NCBI RefSeq assembly: GCF_004210375.1
Contig: NC_134829.1
Location: 56,474,107 to 56,538,106, forward strand
DNA length: 64,000 nt
DNA from: Tachypleus tridentatus
Lineage: Eukaryota > Arthropoda > Merostomata > Xiphosura > Limulidae
Reading direction: 5' to 3'
Shown here: positions 24,412 to 37,061 of the stretch, in pieces
Layout of the letters: each line of letters opens with the position of its first letter
How positions within the stretch are numbered: the first letter of the stretch is position 1
Made by a program: the position numbers and the translations under genes
Notes under the pieces: generated by a model
Told to the model about the DNA's origin: nothing
Database searches by the model: none
Seen by the model: the letters and a program-made list of their open reading frames with translations, nothing else

Positions 24412-25150
24412 TTTAAAAAGTCTCTCGGCTCCTGCAGCTGGTGGTCCGTATCAAGGCCGAGAAACAACTTATACCTAGCCTTGGATAGGATTTTATAGTA
24501 CACCCCAGGAACTCGTGCAAATATATATCGATTCCGGGCAAGCAAAATTATTTACTTAAACACGGACATGGTGTAATGAAATGTAAATTCTTTGGTGACT
24601 GGGAACCTGGACAGGCACGTGATAGAGTATGGTTTTCGCCGAGATCGAAGGGTCATTAAAAATGCGAGATACCAATTTCGTTATCCCATCCAATTAAACA
24701 CGTTCAAACTTTCTCTCATCGGGAGTACTTTGTGAACAAGGTGCCAGTTTAAAACTTGTAAGTAACCATAAATATGGCGTACCGTCACTCGGCCCCAAAT
24801 AACACCTCATGGTAGCACAAGATGATACTGCCCTATCCTTTAAGTCCACTCCGGGGTTAATAGTTCGATAAATACCATAAGATAACAAGTTGCTGTGGTC
24901 ATTAACTGGCACGTACCACTACAAACATGATTAGATAATGGATGTGATGACTAATTGTCCCCTATCAGATCATTCAAGAAGCTGCACACGAACCGCTGAA
25001 TTATCTCGAATGTTTCACACGGTACATTATGTTACAAGAATTGTCTCAATAAATAGAGGTTGTTGAGAAAACGAAAGCTAGTTATTACTATTGTACCACA
25101 CGAAACAGTTTACAAACCGTAGTTGTTAGTTGAGTAGAATTACCCTGCAG
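24412..25150 (+). promoter_or_regulatory. Promoter block of locus 2
   Basis: About 600 bp of higher GC are shared with 43850-44611 and 61810-62571. It starts near GTCTCTCGGCTCCTGCAGCT. A TGCACAC site (24983-24989) fits the metal response element core, and AATAAATA at 25048-25055 is the TATA-like element, 65 bp later and 103 bp before the ATG. Short open readings on the minus strand match no family I know. Confidence 0.5.
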
Positions 25151-26152
25151 ATGGAAAAAGCTGGTAAGTTATTTTCTTGTCTTCGTGAAAGTTGCTACTC
25201 ATGAGGTACCCAGTTAAAACTTAGGTTTAGAGAATAATATAAACACTTTTACCTCGTAACAATACTGAGTTCCATAAACACACTTGTCGGAACTGTAATA
25301 ATATTTATAGTTGTAGAGATAAAAATACAGAAGTTTTGTACTCTTATCAATTTAAGTAAATTAGCTGCAAAATGAATAATTAGTTTATGTAAATACACGT
25401 GTATCAAGAAAACACCTACATGTTTGTTCCGTTCCCCAGTTGACAAGACTGACCACATATATTTTACGTCAGTTAACAGAACTGAGCTATTTTTATCAGT
25501 CCATCATGATTCTGTTATCTTAAATCTGAATATTCAATGTTACATTTCATCCAACAGACGTGTATTAATTCTACGGAATAGAAAGTGTTATTTTAAAAAA
25601 AGGTTTTACTAATTATTTAAGACGTACCTTTTAATTTTGTTGACTTAAATTTTAAAAGCTTCATTTTTGATAAAAATAAGTAAGTTATACGACCAAGGAT
25701 AAAGAAATAATTTTGAAAAATTTAAGCAGGAAGTTTTTTATTGTATGTAAGATGTAAACAAAGTTTATTTTAAAATAGGTGGATCAAAGAAACACGACAG
25801 CTGTTATACATGTGTCGTTACTTGTAGCTGTGAAAATGGAAAGATGAAATGCGTCTGTAACTGTAAGGATGACACATCTCAATGTTGTACAGAAGCTAAA
25901 GAGGGGAAAAACAAATGTACAGTTACTGTCGTTTGTGAGTGCGGAGATACACGTTGTAGTCCAGACTGTAAGAAGGAGTCATGTCAGGATTGTGATGAAG
26001 CCAGAAAGAAGAACAGTTGCGTTTGTAACGTTACCTGCTGGTGTGAAAACGGAAAGATGAAATGTGTTTGTAACTGTAAGGGTAACACTTCTCAGTGTTG
26101 TGAAGAAGGTAAGAGGAGAAAGGATAAATGTACTGTTAGTTGTCAGTGTTGA
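25151..26152 (+). CDS. Metallothionein-like gene copy 4 (exon 1 + 2a)
   Basis: Exons 25151-25163 (MEKA plus split Gly, donor GTAAGT) and 25779-26152 (acceptor AAATAG) give 128 residues with 28 Cys. The protein has two homologous Cys domains: domain 1 with CENGKMKCVCNCKDDTSQCC, then a linker RCSPDCKKESCQDC, then domain 2 with TCWCENGKMKC and the end CTVSCQC. Oddities: a Tyr replaces one Cys of the first CC pair (SCYTC), a His appears in KKHDS, and the linker reads CDEARKKN instead of CVETRKKN. A Trp (CWCENG) replaces a Cys and is shared with copy 7. This is the most normal gene here: intact start, donor, acceptor, frame and promoter motif. The role, cytosolic metal or redox buffering by a metallothionein, is inferred from composition only. 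The next second exon (28330) may be an alternative last exon of the same gene. Confidence 0.8.
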
Positions 26153-28329
26153 ACAAGGAAGGATTAATCCTATATTACTGAACTTTCAATGTTCGTAAAT
26201 TGTTTGAGTGAGAAACACGTGAATTGATGGTACTGATCAATAAGAGGATATTAATTTTATCATATACGCACTTTAAATGTGTAACGTTAACGTAAATATT
26301 AGAGACAGTTAGTAGCTTATCACACTGAATACCGATAAAAGTATATTGGTTCTCTTTCTAATTCGATAAATATTATTATATATATTTGAACTTTTCAATT
26401 AACGGCTGATAAGGATTTGTTATATAATTAACTAGATATATTAAACATGCTTAAATATATTGATGTCAAAATGTTAATTACTTTAATATTTTTCACTTTA
26501 ATCAGTATACCTTATGCAGACGGGTACTATGGGATTTTTATAATCTCTTAAAACCAATTCGTGACAAAGTAATCGATATAAGTAACTATAGATAAAATTT
26601 TTAAGAATATAATTTTACGATGTTGAATTAATAAAACAAAGGTGATACTAAATTACTGTATAAAAGTTTTATTGAATTGGCAGTAACCTTATTCTGATAA
26701 TATCAGAATATGGAGTTCGATCCTTTACGATGGTAAGTTCAGGTAGACTTGTATGCAGTTTTGCGTACAAACAAAACACATAATTTTAATATATTATCCC
26801 TATTACCATACAGGAAATTGATTTAATTTAAAATTACTATGCTCTTTTATCACTGACAGATATTTTTTTTTTTTTTATTTGTTTTGATATTCGCGCTAAA
26901 CTACACGAGGACTTCTCTACTATTCTTCTGTGATTTACGAGGGAAATACTAGAGGGAAGGCTACCGGTCATCATCGACAAATTGTAAGACTAACCTACAC
27001 ATAAAACACTACCACGATGAAATAGTAAAGGATATTGTGTGGAAGTGATATTCGAAACGGTGACTCAAATATTACTAGACGAACGTTTCACCTTGTGGCC
27101 ATAACAAGGTCATTTCTTTAGAAGAGAAAGCAACAGATGTTTATGGAGTATCTGTTTATTGTTGCTAATCTACCCAGTAATTGTGGATATGATCTGGTAC
27201 ACCTTGAAGATCGAAATTGTATTTACCGTTGCTTTTTTATCCACAGTTTTATCTAATCTAAAGCAAAAAAACTAGTATTCAGAAAGTTAACAGTGGAATT
27301 CGTTTCCAGTAGATTGTTTCATGTCTCGGACAGATGCCCTTACATAGTTTAAATATAAACTAATGTACATGTAACCTAACATAGTTAAAGCTAAATATTG
27401 AGCTATAACCAAACCAAAGTGATATCGTACCTAGTACAATTTGATAACTGACCGATATGATCAGAGAATAGAGGTCATGAGCCAGCGCTGTCTAGGTCTG
27501 TAACATTTAAACTGGTAACAGTGGAATTAAATATGTAATAATGTGTAAAATACTAGATGTTAGTATAGCTGAATCAAGATATTTTACAACAACTTGCAGA
27601 CCGATATTTATATTACATGGAACGAACATAACTAACACCCTAGAGTTTAGGGTTCGTCAAGTCCAACATATTCTAATTTCTTTATGTAACAAAGGCTCGC
27701 GTCGGTGGGAAGCACTTTCTCTACTTCAAACTGTCGATCAATGCTTATGACGCACGGACCATCAGTAACTATTTCCTTATTTCTATACGTTTCGTTACTG
27801 TCGTAACGTAATTATTTTAGAAAGGAGAGTTACAAAACGCTTATCAAAAAGTAAATTATTTACGGTTGCAAAATGAATACTTAGTTTATTTAAATACATG
27901 ATTATCTCAAGAAATCACCCACATGTTTGTCCCGCTTCGAAATTTTGTGAAACTGACCAAACATATTTAACGTCAGTGAACGGAACTGATCTACTTTTAT
28001 CAGTTCAGGATGACGCTGTCATGTTAAATCTGAATATTAGATGTTGCATTTCATCTAACAGACGAGTGTTAATTTTACGAAATAGAAAGTGTTATTTTAA
28101 CACATGTTTTTGTAATTTTTTAAGACGTACCTTTAATTTTGTAATTTACTTTTTAAAAGGCCTATTTTTGACAAAAACAGATTATATGGTCGAGTATCGG
28201 TCACAACATAAGTTTTAAAACTATCGAAAGACATGAGTAACAAATATAATATATAAGTAATATTGAAAACAAAATTAAGCAGCAATTTTTATTGTATTAA
28301 AAGTGTAACTGAAATAAATTTTTATATAG
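26153..28329. other. Spacer between exons 2a and 2b, locus 2
   Basis: This holds the 3' flank of 2a, a decayed MEF-type mini-exon site at 26710, an old minus-strand SINE at 26865-27110, and from about 27830 a duplicate of the intron 3' half that precedes exon 2a (compare 25360-25778). No second MEKAG exon is present. Confidence 0.7.
26865..27110 (-). repeat. Old SINE-A, minus strand
   Basis: Starts with a T-run and ATATTCGCGCTAAACTACACG, then AGAGGGAAGGCTACCGGTCA. The tRNA-like head is degraded but still ends in CCTTGTGGCCAT. Confidence 0.6.
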
Positions 28330-28694
28330 GTGAAACAATGAGAGACGATAACTGCTGTACATGTGTCGTTACTTGTCGCTGTGAAAATGGAAAGATGAAA
28401 TGCGTCTGTAACTGTAAGGATGACACATCTCAATGTTGTACTGAAGCTGAAGAGGGAAAAAACAAATGTACAGTTACTGTTGTTTGTGAATGCGGAGATG
28501 CACGTTGTAGTTCAGACTGTAAGAAGGAGTCATGTCAGGATTGTGTAGAAATCAGAAAGAAGAACAGCTGCGTTTGTACCGTTACCTGTTGCTGTGAAAA
28601 CGGAAAAATGAAATGTGTTTGTAATTGTAAGGGTAACACTTCTCAGTGTTGTAAAGACGAAAAGGATAAATGTACTGTTACTTGTGAGTGTTAA
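28330..28694 (+). CDS. Metallothionein-like second exon, copy 5 (type 2b)
   Basis: The exon follows a TATATAG acceptor and opens GT GAA ACA ATG AGA GAC. It can therefore be read as a continuation of MEKAG (phase 1) or from its own ATG at 28338 (118 residues, MRDDNCCTC). It ends with CKDEKDKCTVTCEC and TAA, with an AATAAA at 28746-28751, 52 bp after the stop. All 30 Cys of the type are present, so it looks functional. Domains match the 2a exons, but the tail differs (CKDEKDK against CEEGKRRKDK). The intron-like sequence before it duplicates the one before 2a, but no first exon was duplicated. It fits best as an alternative terminal exon of the gene starting at 25151, or else as a gene with its own promoter and the internal start. 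Confidence 0.75.
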
Positions 28695-31464
28695 AGATGA
28701 AAAGACTATTGAAACTTTAATAATGGTGAATTATTTGACTGATAAAATAAACACGTAAATTGATGGTATGGATTAACAGCAAGAAGAAATTAATTTTAAG
28801 ATGATATATGTAACATAAAATTGTAATAAGTATTTTACATATATTTCACTGTATTCTCGAGAGACGACTAGTACTATACCAAATTGAATGCGCATTAATC
28901 TATGTTGGTTCTCTTTCTAATTTGATAAATGTCATTATATAAAGTTTAAATGTTTAATTAATGATCGATAATTATTTACAGAATTAGCTATCTAGATACA
29001 TCAAACATAATGATTCAAAATGTTAATTGGTTTTATGTTTTTTTCAATTTAATCTTTGTACCATCAAGAGACTCAAATCCTTAGATTTGTGAATGAGTAA
29101 TCAATATAAGAAGCTACAGTGGCTTTAGGAATACAGTGTTGTGATGTTGAATTAATAAAATAAACTACATAAAATTCTTGTATGAACTTTTATTGGTCAC
29201 CAGTATTCTTCATCGTAGAATATCAGAATCCTTTCAATGCTTAGTGCAAATAGAATAATGTGCAGTTTGTTTCTTAATAAAACAACACACACGGATGTTT
29301 TGTGTAAGAATTCTTCATCATTACCACAGAGTAATTTGAAATTAGACGAGAAATTTCTAAACTTCCAATTTGATACTCAGTATTTAATTTTAATGTTTAG
29401 AATTTCCTACAAAGTTACACGAGTATTTGCGTTAGTTGTCTGTAATTTAATAGTGAAACACTTTAAAGAAGGCAGCTAGTGATAAAATCCCGCCAACTAT
29501 TGTTGAAGAATAAGAATTTAGAATAATATTTGAGCACTTAACAAAGTAGGCTAGAATCAACTGTCCGTTTTATTCTGTGGGTGTGCGCTATTAGCTTTCT
29601 TTTATGAGTTGTTAAAAAACGTTTTTTGTATTTACTTATAAAATATCTAACCTACATATTTGCATACTAAGAAGTCTATTTAAAAAAAAAATGTCCGATA
29701 AACTGAAAACTGAATTTAGGACAATGTACAAGTAAGCTAACCTGTAACTTGGAAAATGTTAACAAGTAAATTAATTACATTTCATAATTTGTTAAATAGG
29801 AGTTGTAAACAGTTGCTATCAGTTGTTAACAGTTATTAGTGCTGAATCAAGATATTTCACAACAACTTTTTAGACTGTTGTTTAGATTACGTGAAACGAA
29901 ACGTATTAACACGCTAGAATTTAGATTTCTGAAACATAAATAAGTAAAATATATCACTTAAAAATTCATATACGATATATTTTTTTTACTTCACACATAG
30001 TAATTATAAACTGTGACAGTAAGATACCAGAGCATTTAGTATTCTCTAATTTCGTTATGCTTTAGTGGATGCTTACGTTCCACGAGAAACGCATTTACGT
30101 AAAGATGACTAAACATCAGAGCTATAGTCTAGATAATTTCTTTGTTTTAGGCCTATACTGCATGAAACGGAATTTGATTGTAGTAGAAACTGAAATGAAA
30201 CATTAATTCTTATTTAAACTTCCTGATCTACTGGTCTGTTCTACAACGTCTTCTATAGAGTCGTAATACTGAAACGTTGGTTCAAGTAAATAAAGAATAT
30301 TTAAGAAATAGGCCTATTATTCCACAATATAATGTATCTGCGTACCAGTATTGATTAGGCCTACTATATGACTGACACTGTACAACAACAGCTAAAAATC
30401 ATAAGCCTAATTAAAGATAAAATTTAGTCTGACGTTGACTACTTTGACACAAAGTAACTTAAAGAATTAAATGTTTGTAGTAAATTAAGAATACTAAAAT
30501 AGGTCTTATAAAAATGATAGAATCCTAAAATTCCTGGAACTTAACTAAACATCGTGTTTAATCTGAACTTTAAAGTAACTTCAAATCTCTTCGTTTGAAA
30601 ATAAGTAATACATATTACAGATGTTAATAACATCACCTACTAATCGTTATGTCTTGATTAGATTTCTTATCATTACATGTACGCCTGTGTTTAGCTTGAG
30701 GAGACTACTTTCATAGTCCTAAACGGACTTTTATACATTTGGTCCGAAGTTCCTGATTATAAATGGCTTCTTACAAAGACTCATCGTACAGTTTCATATT
30801 ACTATATTTCCATAAGATGTGAAGAATAAAACTCTTATAAAAGATAATAAAGGATAAACTAACATATTTCATAAAACTAAAAAAAAACTTTTAAAAATAT
30901 TATATATCCTTTCTGTCTTACAATCTGATTAGGCAGTGAAGACAGTGTCACGTTGAAATAAGGTCAAGAAGAATCATTGAAAGGTCACACTATTCATAGA
31001 TTCTAATTACACACGTGTTAATTTTAATTTAATGTTCACGTAAAGCTAAGAAAGGCCTAACTACATATAGCCGTTCGTAATTTGACTGTTATCCTATATT
31101 TCAAACTAACTGATCAGATGGAAGAGAAATCACCAAAACCATCATATTCATGTTTGACTGAATAGTTGGATTTTATCGTGGTGTTTGTAGTTCACCAACA
31201 GGTGTAAAACCTTTCGTGAAAATGAACCATGAATTTTTCTATTTAATTTTGACACACTTATCACTAATGATTTTTGGATTTGATGAAGATTTTAATTTTT
31301 TGTGGAGTTTGTATTTTATTGTAACAACATAAGTGAAACAAACTTGTGATTAGTTCAAATTTACGTAATTACCACTTCATATTTTAAGAATTCGAAATTT
31401 GTTAAGTAATTGTTGAACTGGTATGGTGAAGTACCAAATTTCGCTACTGATATAAAGTTGCCTA
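28695..31464. repeat. Downstream flank D, copy 2
   Basis: No gene seen. Colinear with 9627-12353. It contains the decayed SINE paralogue at 29390-29500 and the empty form of the hAT target near 30228-30245. Confidence 0.75.
29390..29500 (-). repeat. Old SINE-A fragment
   Basis: Degraded SINE landmarks (CTACAAAGTTACACGAGTAT, AAGAAGGCAGCTAGTGAT). It is the paralogue of 10323 and 46360. Confidence 0.55.
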
Positions 31465-31881
31465 TTAATTATTTCGCTGCCAACTTCGACTGAAGCCGAT
31501 TTGACGGTTTATTCTATTAACGACTAAAGTCGAATTCGTATAGTGTTTTCTATATTCAATAGATAGCAGCACCCTACGGGTAAATGTGAAGTGAAGTCCT
31601 ATTTAATATTCATTAGCCTTAGATGTTTTTCTTGCATATTCATGAACCTGACCACGCGATTAGTATTTTTTTTTTCCGAGACGCGAAAAAGGGAAGAATT
31701 TTGTGAAGAAAATTTCAAAGATGGTTTCACGCAGGCGTTTATCATTCTCTGCAGCTCGAATTTTGAATATAATTCAAGATTCGAAGTATGTTTTGGGTGT
31801 GAAAGCTCAGAAGACGACTTACGAGACAGTGCTGAAGAATGCAGACCGAACACACAAACCAACTTACAAACAAACACAAAC
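31465..31881 (+). mobile_element. piggyBac-like element, 5' fragment, copy 2
   Basis: TTAA at 31465 is followed by TATTTCGCTGCCAACTTCGA. An acidic segment ESSEDDLRDS and an adjacent-frame SRRRLSFSAARILNII resemble a piggyBac N-terminus. The fragment ends abruptly where it joins R-unit sequence at the motif GCATTAGACGG. Tentative. Confidence 0.45.
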
Positions 31882-33331
31882 CGCATTAGACGGTTACAAG
31901 CCACGAAATCTCAGATTTAGTCTGAACACACGAGAACTATGTCTAATGCAGCCCTATATTTTGACTTTCCTGAATATTTTTGTATAGTTTTGTTTATTTT
32001 GCCTCACTAGTTAAATCAGAGACGAGAGCCATATATTTCTAAACTAGTTTAAATCCTAAAAATATTTTTTAATGTTCGAGATATATTCTAGATTTGCAAA
32101 GTCACTGTTGAATTGATGGGGTCAAGTACTAAAGATTGCAGATAAAGAAAATCTGCTTAGTCATAGTTAGAAACAAATAAACAAAGGTGTGATATTAAAT
32201 CTTCATACATTTAGCTGAGTCACCATTTACTGGACAAATACTTTATAGTTAATATAAATCATTAAAATGTAATGTTTAAAATATAAAATATTCAGTTATG
32301 GTTATTGTTTATTAGATGTTTTTAAATTGATTTGAAATAGAGTGAATAATAAATTTGTAGATTGTCATTCAATTTAGGATAGCCTTAATTGTATTGGATA
32401 AACTTACGGTACTTTTATAGCACTTGAGGTGGTTGGTAGCGTTAAATTAAATGAAAAGAAAATTCAGTATATATATATGATAGTGTTGGCTGAACTAAAA
32501 AATGTCATAGTTTATCAAATTTGTGAAAGTACAGAATGTGACAACTAGATATTTACAACAATTTTGAACTATTTATTTTTATTCAGTGTCTTAAAACTGT
32601 TATTCTTTCACAAACTGATCATTAAGCAAATTGGTTTTCAAACGTGAAATAATAATTTCCACAAATTAACATGATATTAAGAAAGCTTAAAATAGAAATG
32701 AGTGAAGGAAATACAAATATAATTTAAAATTTAAATATGAAATATATAATGTTTGAAATTAAGAAAACTTTATGAAACGACTTGGATATTAATTTATATA
32801 TCCTCTTACAAAAGAAGAACTACATATATATCTAGAATAGACTACAAACAATTATATTTTAGTAGTGTATTTCAAGAGGTAATATAATTCAAAAAATGAA
32901 ACAATCTAATTGTTATCTGCACGTTAATGGATGGAATGGTTAAATACAATCTGTATCAAAAACATGTACTATACACAAAAATGTTTCTCGTTACGATAAG
33001 CTTCATAGCTAACGGCACTAAAACTTCGGTTTGGATACTTGTGATGGGTAAAACACAATAACGTCGTTATGTAAATTTGTGTTAATAACAACAAAACAAA
33101 TGTTGATATTTATTACTAAGATAAATTTAATTTTATTACGTTGTAGTCGAGGTTTATTATGTTTTGTTTTAATCTTTGTAATCTTTATTTGTTATAGAGC
33201 CCAACTAATTTTTAAATTTGACGAAGTGTCAGAAAATTAGCGTAAAAAACAAATATTTATGCCAGGTTTTGAAGTGCTAGTAATTTAATAAATATCTTAC
33301 TTCAGAGACCTTTCAAACTTTTTTTTTTGAT
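31882..33331. repeat. Intergenic R unit, copy 3 (5' truncated)
   Basis: Begins inside the quasi-palindromic motif, then follows 17200-18478 closely. No gene. Confidence 0.8.
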
Positions 33332-34779
33332 TTAGGTGCTTTACTCTCTACCGAAAGAGCCAAAACGTGCTTTAGTTTGGGTGTATTGAGAAAGTTTTCA
33401 ATGCTAGAAATTACTCTCATGCAGTTTCGCACAGGAACTTCTTTACAAGCATCAGTGTGTGTTTGTGTGTGTTTTCTTATAGCAAAGCCACAAAGGGCTA
33501 TCTGCTCAGCCCACCGAGGGGAATCGAACCCCTGATTTTAGCGTTGCAAGTCCGGAGACATACCGCTGTACTAGCGGGGGACTACAAGCATCAGAAATTG
33601 CCGAGTTTACGAAATGGGCACTACATAGGGTACAATTGGGAATTTATCAGTTATGTGTCTCTGGACACCATTGAATTCACTACTCATAGAAGTAGCCCTT
33701 TCGTACCCTTGTCCTCGCAGGTAGCCATGTTAGTACCATATTTTGTCAGATTGGTTATGATAAAACCAGCCAAGTTTCTGTCTGTCACATCACAACCAGG
33801 TATAAATTGCAAAACATATTCTCTTATTGCAACACAGTTGTCATTGGCATGCAAATATCTAACACACAACAAAAACTGTTCAAAACCTTAAATATCTGTT
33901 GTTTCATCAGCTAATATTGAGTAACACTTTGCAGCATTACCCTGTTGACCAAAGCATCAAGAACATGAGTATTACAGGCGTAGATGATTTCATTTTGAAT
34001 TTAAGAACTCAGATACGTAGCATTTCTCTTTGTACTAAAAAATTCCCATAGATATTGAGGGGCTCCTCATCAGTTTCACCAACAAACATTGGACCAGAAT
34101 TATATTTTCCCCTCAAAGCTAAACCTTGTCTCCCACACAGCAATACAGTATTAGTAATAAGCATTAAATATTGCCGGTTCTGTTCAATTTCTTGCTTGTC
34201 AGTTGCATCAAGCTGCAAGTGCACAGATGAACTTGTGTTCATGATTTGTAGAAAATTGTTAGCTTTGTTTTTGCTGTCTTGGTAATACTATTTCAATTCA
34301 TATGCATTGAGTATTCAACAGCCTTCTTCCAGTTTGTGTATGGAAATTTCACTAGTTGTCTCACTTTCTGACTTCCAACACCAGCACCATCAGGAACAAA
34401 AAGACAGCAATACTTGCAGAAAGAACCCTTTGCATGTTGACTGTAGAATAGCCACCTCCACTGTGAAAGCCAACGATACAGAGTGTTTGCATGATTTTTA
34501 ATACAAAATTAATTTTATGAGGAGTCGACTTACCTGTTTACCACTGCTAACATCATCAGAAATGAAATTCTCAATGTCTCAGACTGGATCTGAAGTGGCA
34601 GTGGTAGCATTGGTAGAAGGCCATGGTGATGACTCTGACAATTCAGTTGATAATTCTGATTCAATCTGATTGGGTGCAGCAGACTGATCAGGTTCAGCCT
34701 CATGAATGTGTTTAAAGAACCCATGCAGTGTCTTTTGCTTTTTCAGGCTTGACAACATGTTTGTCAACATTACATTCAC
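33332..34779 (-). mobile_element. DUF4371/ZMYM-type hAT remnant, copy 2
   Basis: The order is the same as in copy 1: acidic N-terminus with PIP-box QKTLHGFF (34714-34737), intron-like gap, TTF-type segment, GRQGLALRG, and the core split by a nested SINE at 33456-33582. It ends with the same premature C-terminal end (KAPK). The TGA after the acidic segment is shared with the other copies. Confidence 0.8.
33456..33582 (-). repeat. SINE-B nested in hAT copy 2
   Basis: Minus-strand SINE-B with CGAGGGGAATCGAACCCCTG as the reverse B-box region. It is flanked by a perfect 12-bp repeat TACAAGCATCAG (33444-33455, 33583-33594). The other two hAT copies lack it, so it is younger than the duplication. 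Confidence 0.9.
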
Positions 34780-34830
34780 AGTTCCATTGGCGCCATCTAT
34801 AATGAACGATTCACAATAGATGGCGCCAAA

Positions 34831-35436
34831 GGCTCTAGGTTAGTGCCATGGTGCTGCCAGCCCGCCACGGTGCAACCCACTGTCTATTTGTGAAGTTAAT
34901 TCTTGAAATCCAGGGAATCTGAACATACACTGTCTATGATATTGGAATACAGATTATAGGCACTATACATATATTTGCACTCTCCTGAGTGATTCTATAT
35001 TTTATATGTTGATGACAGGAGTGTAGGCCTACTGTGCTGGGCCTGATAACTTTAAGTTATATATTATATATATATATAGGCTTATATATATTTATTTATG
35101 ATTAAAAAATAAGACAAACACCTCAGTGTGCCATTCTGAAATTTGCTAAAAAGGTGGTCTCAGAATGCATAATATAGGGTTTTCTTTTACCTTTTTATTT
35201 AAAAAGTTCCCTGGGAGGACAGCCACACGACCCCCTAGCATGGCTTCACGCCTGCGGCGCTTGCGTCAAACACTCAAACTAACCCTCCTCAATGTCATTT
35301 CTGGCTATGCCCATGTCCAAAGATAAGTCTCATTGATTTGTATTCTATGTTATAATTTAATTGTTGAAACAATTCGCCTTGTTTTAAGTTATTAAGAATC
35401 ATCCAGTTGAGAGAGTAACTTATGAGTTGGGTATGA
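34831..35436. other. 5' part of hAT remnant, copy 2
   Basis: Accompanies the hAT remnant, with the GC-rich block near 35240 and an AT microsatellite near 35070. No gene. Confidence 0.6.
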
Positions 35437-35495
35437 CGACGCAAAATGCACTTTTTTCTTTATGTTCATTAGTCTTAAGAATTTGGCCAGCAGTG
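35437..35495. mobile_element. Tc1-like transposon, right end only
   Basis: Only the last 59 bp remain, ending TTTGGCCAGCAGTG as in the complete copy (57201-57214). The left join follows GTTGGGTATGA, so one deletion removed about 1.8 kb compared with the copy at 55678. Confidence 0.85.
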
Positions 35496-36310
35496 AATAT
35501 ATACCATTTTTGTCTGTTTGTTTGATGTAATGGAAAAATTGAATATTAGAAGTTTTGTAAATACTGTTTTTATCTTGAGTCCTTTTAGTTAGTCTGGTTA
35601 TTTATTTAGTTTATTTATATAAACTAGGTTTAATGCGGCCTCATATGTTGACTTTTATGAAGTTTTTAGTTTAGTTTTGTTTATTTCACCTTACCAGTCA
35701 AATCCGAGACGAAAGCCATAAATTTCTAACTAGTTTAAATCCTAAAAATATTGTTTAATGTTTGAAATATATACTAGATTTGCAAAGTCATTGTTGAATT
35801 GATAGGGTAAAGTACTAAAGATTGCAGATAAAGAAAATCTGCTTTTTCATAGTTAGAGACAAATAAACAAAGGTGTGATGTTAAATCTTCATATATTTTG
35901 CTGAGTCATTATTTAATGGAGAAATACTTTAATGTTAATCTAAATAATTAAAAGGTAATGGTAAAACTATAGGATAACGACTTAGGATTGTGGTATTTGA
36001 GATTTATTGAAATAGTTTTACTCACTTGATTTGAAAGAGCAGTAATAGTAAATTTTCAGGTTGTTATACAATTTAGCATAATTTTATGTGCGTAGAATAA
36101 AATTATGTTACTTTTAGATGACTTGAGCTGATTTGGAACGTATCATTGTATATAAAATATTCACTATTGATACATGATACTGTTGTCTGAACTAAAAGGT
36201 GATCGTCTATGAAATTTGTTAAACTCGAGAATGTAGCATCTGGTATTCAAAACAATTTTGAACTATTTATTTTTATTCAGTGTCCCTGTGCTGTTATTTT
36301 TTTTAACAAT
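35496..36310. repeat. R-unit fragment
   Basis: Colinear with 22084-22838 and 57215-58002. No gene. Confidence 0.7.
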
Positions 36311-36592
36311 TGTTTGTTTGTTTGTTTTTGAAATTCGCACAAAGCTACTCGAGGACTATCTGTGCTAGCCGTCCCTAATTTTGCAGTGTAAGACTAGAGG
36401 GAAGGCAGCAAGTCATCACCACCCACCACCAACCCTTGGTGTACTCTTTTACCAACTAATAGTGAGATTGATCGTACCGTTATAACGAACCCACGGCTCA
36501 AAGGGCGAGCATATTTGGTGCGACTGAAATTCGAAACCGCGACCCTCAGATTATGTTTCGAACGCCTTAATTCAGCTTATCATTTGGCGAAA
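36311..36592 (-). repeat. SINE-A, minus strand
   Basis: Same insertion as 22986-23258 and 58003-58268. The left flank is deleted up to the SINE tail compared with the 22.8-kb copy. Confidence 0.85.
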
Positions 36593-37061
36593 TTAACATG
36601 ATATCAATAACGCTTAAAATAGAAATAAGTGAAAGAAATAGAAAAAATATTTTAAAATTGAAATATAAAATTGAAATAGGAATCAACTTTTTGATACGAC
36701 TTGGATATTAATTTATAGAACTTGTTAAAAATGTAGAAACACATTTATAGATGTAAATATAAATTTTATATTGTAATTAAGAATGGTACTTTTGCCCATC
36801 TTTTAATCTTAAGTTTGAAAGTCTGTGCCAATCAGTGCATTCTTAGAATGGTATCTGTATAGCATTTTTGTTTCTTTGTTTTACGTAATGGAAAAGTTGA
36901 ATATTAAAAACTTTTTAAATACTGTTCTTACTTTGATTTCTTTTATCAGTAATAAGTTAATGTCTATTCAATGGGGCTAAAACATCAAATTACTAATTTA
37001 CTGTAATGTATATTTATTTTATTTTGTTGTTAATTTTCTAAATGTAAATGCCTTAAACTAT

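Noticed and set aside
12532-31920. Small plus-strand proteins near 12532 and 31591 as host genes
   Set aside because: They fall in the piggyBac-like fragments, are truncated by block boundaries and show frame differences between copies.
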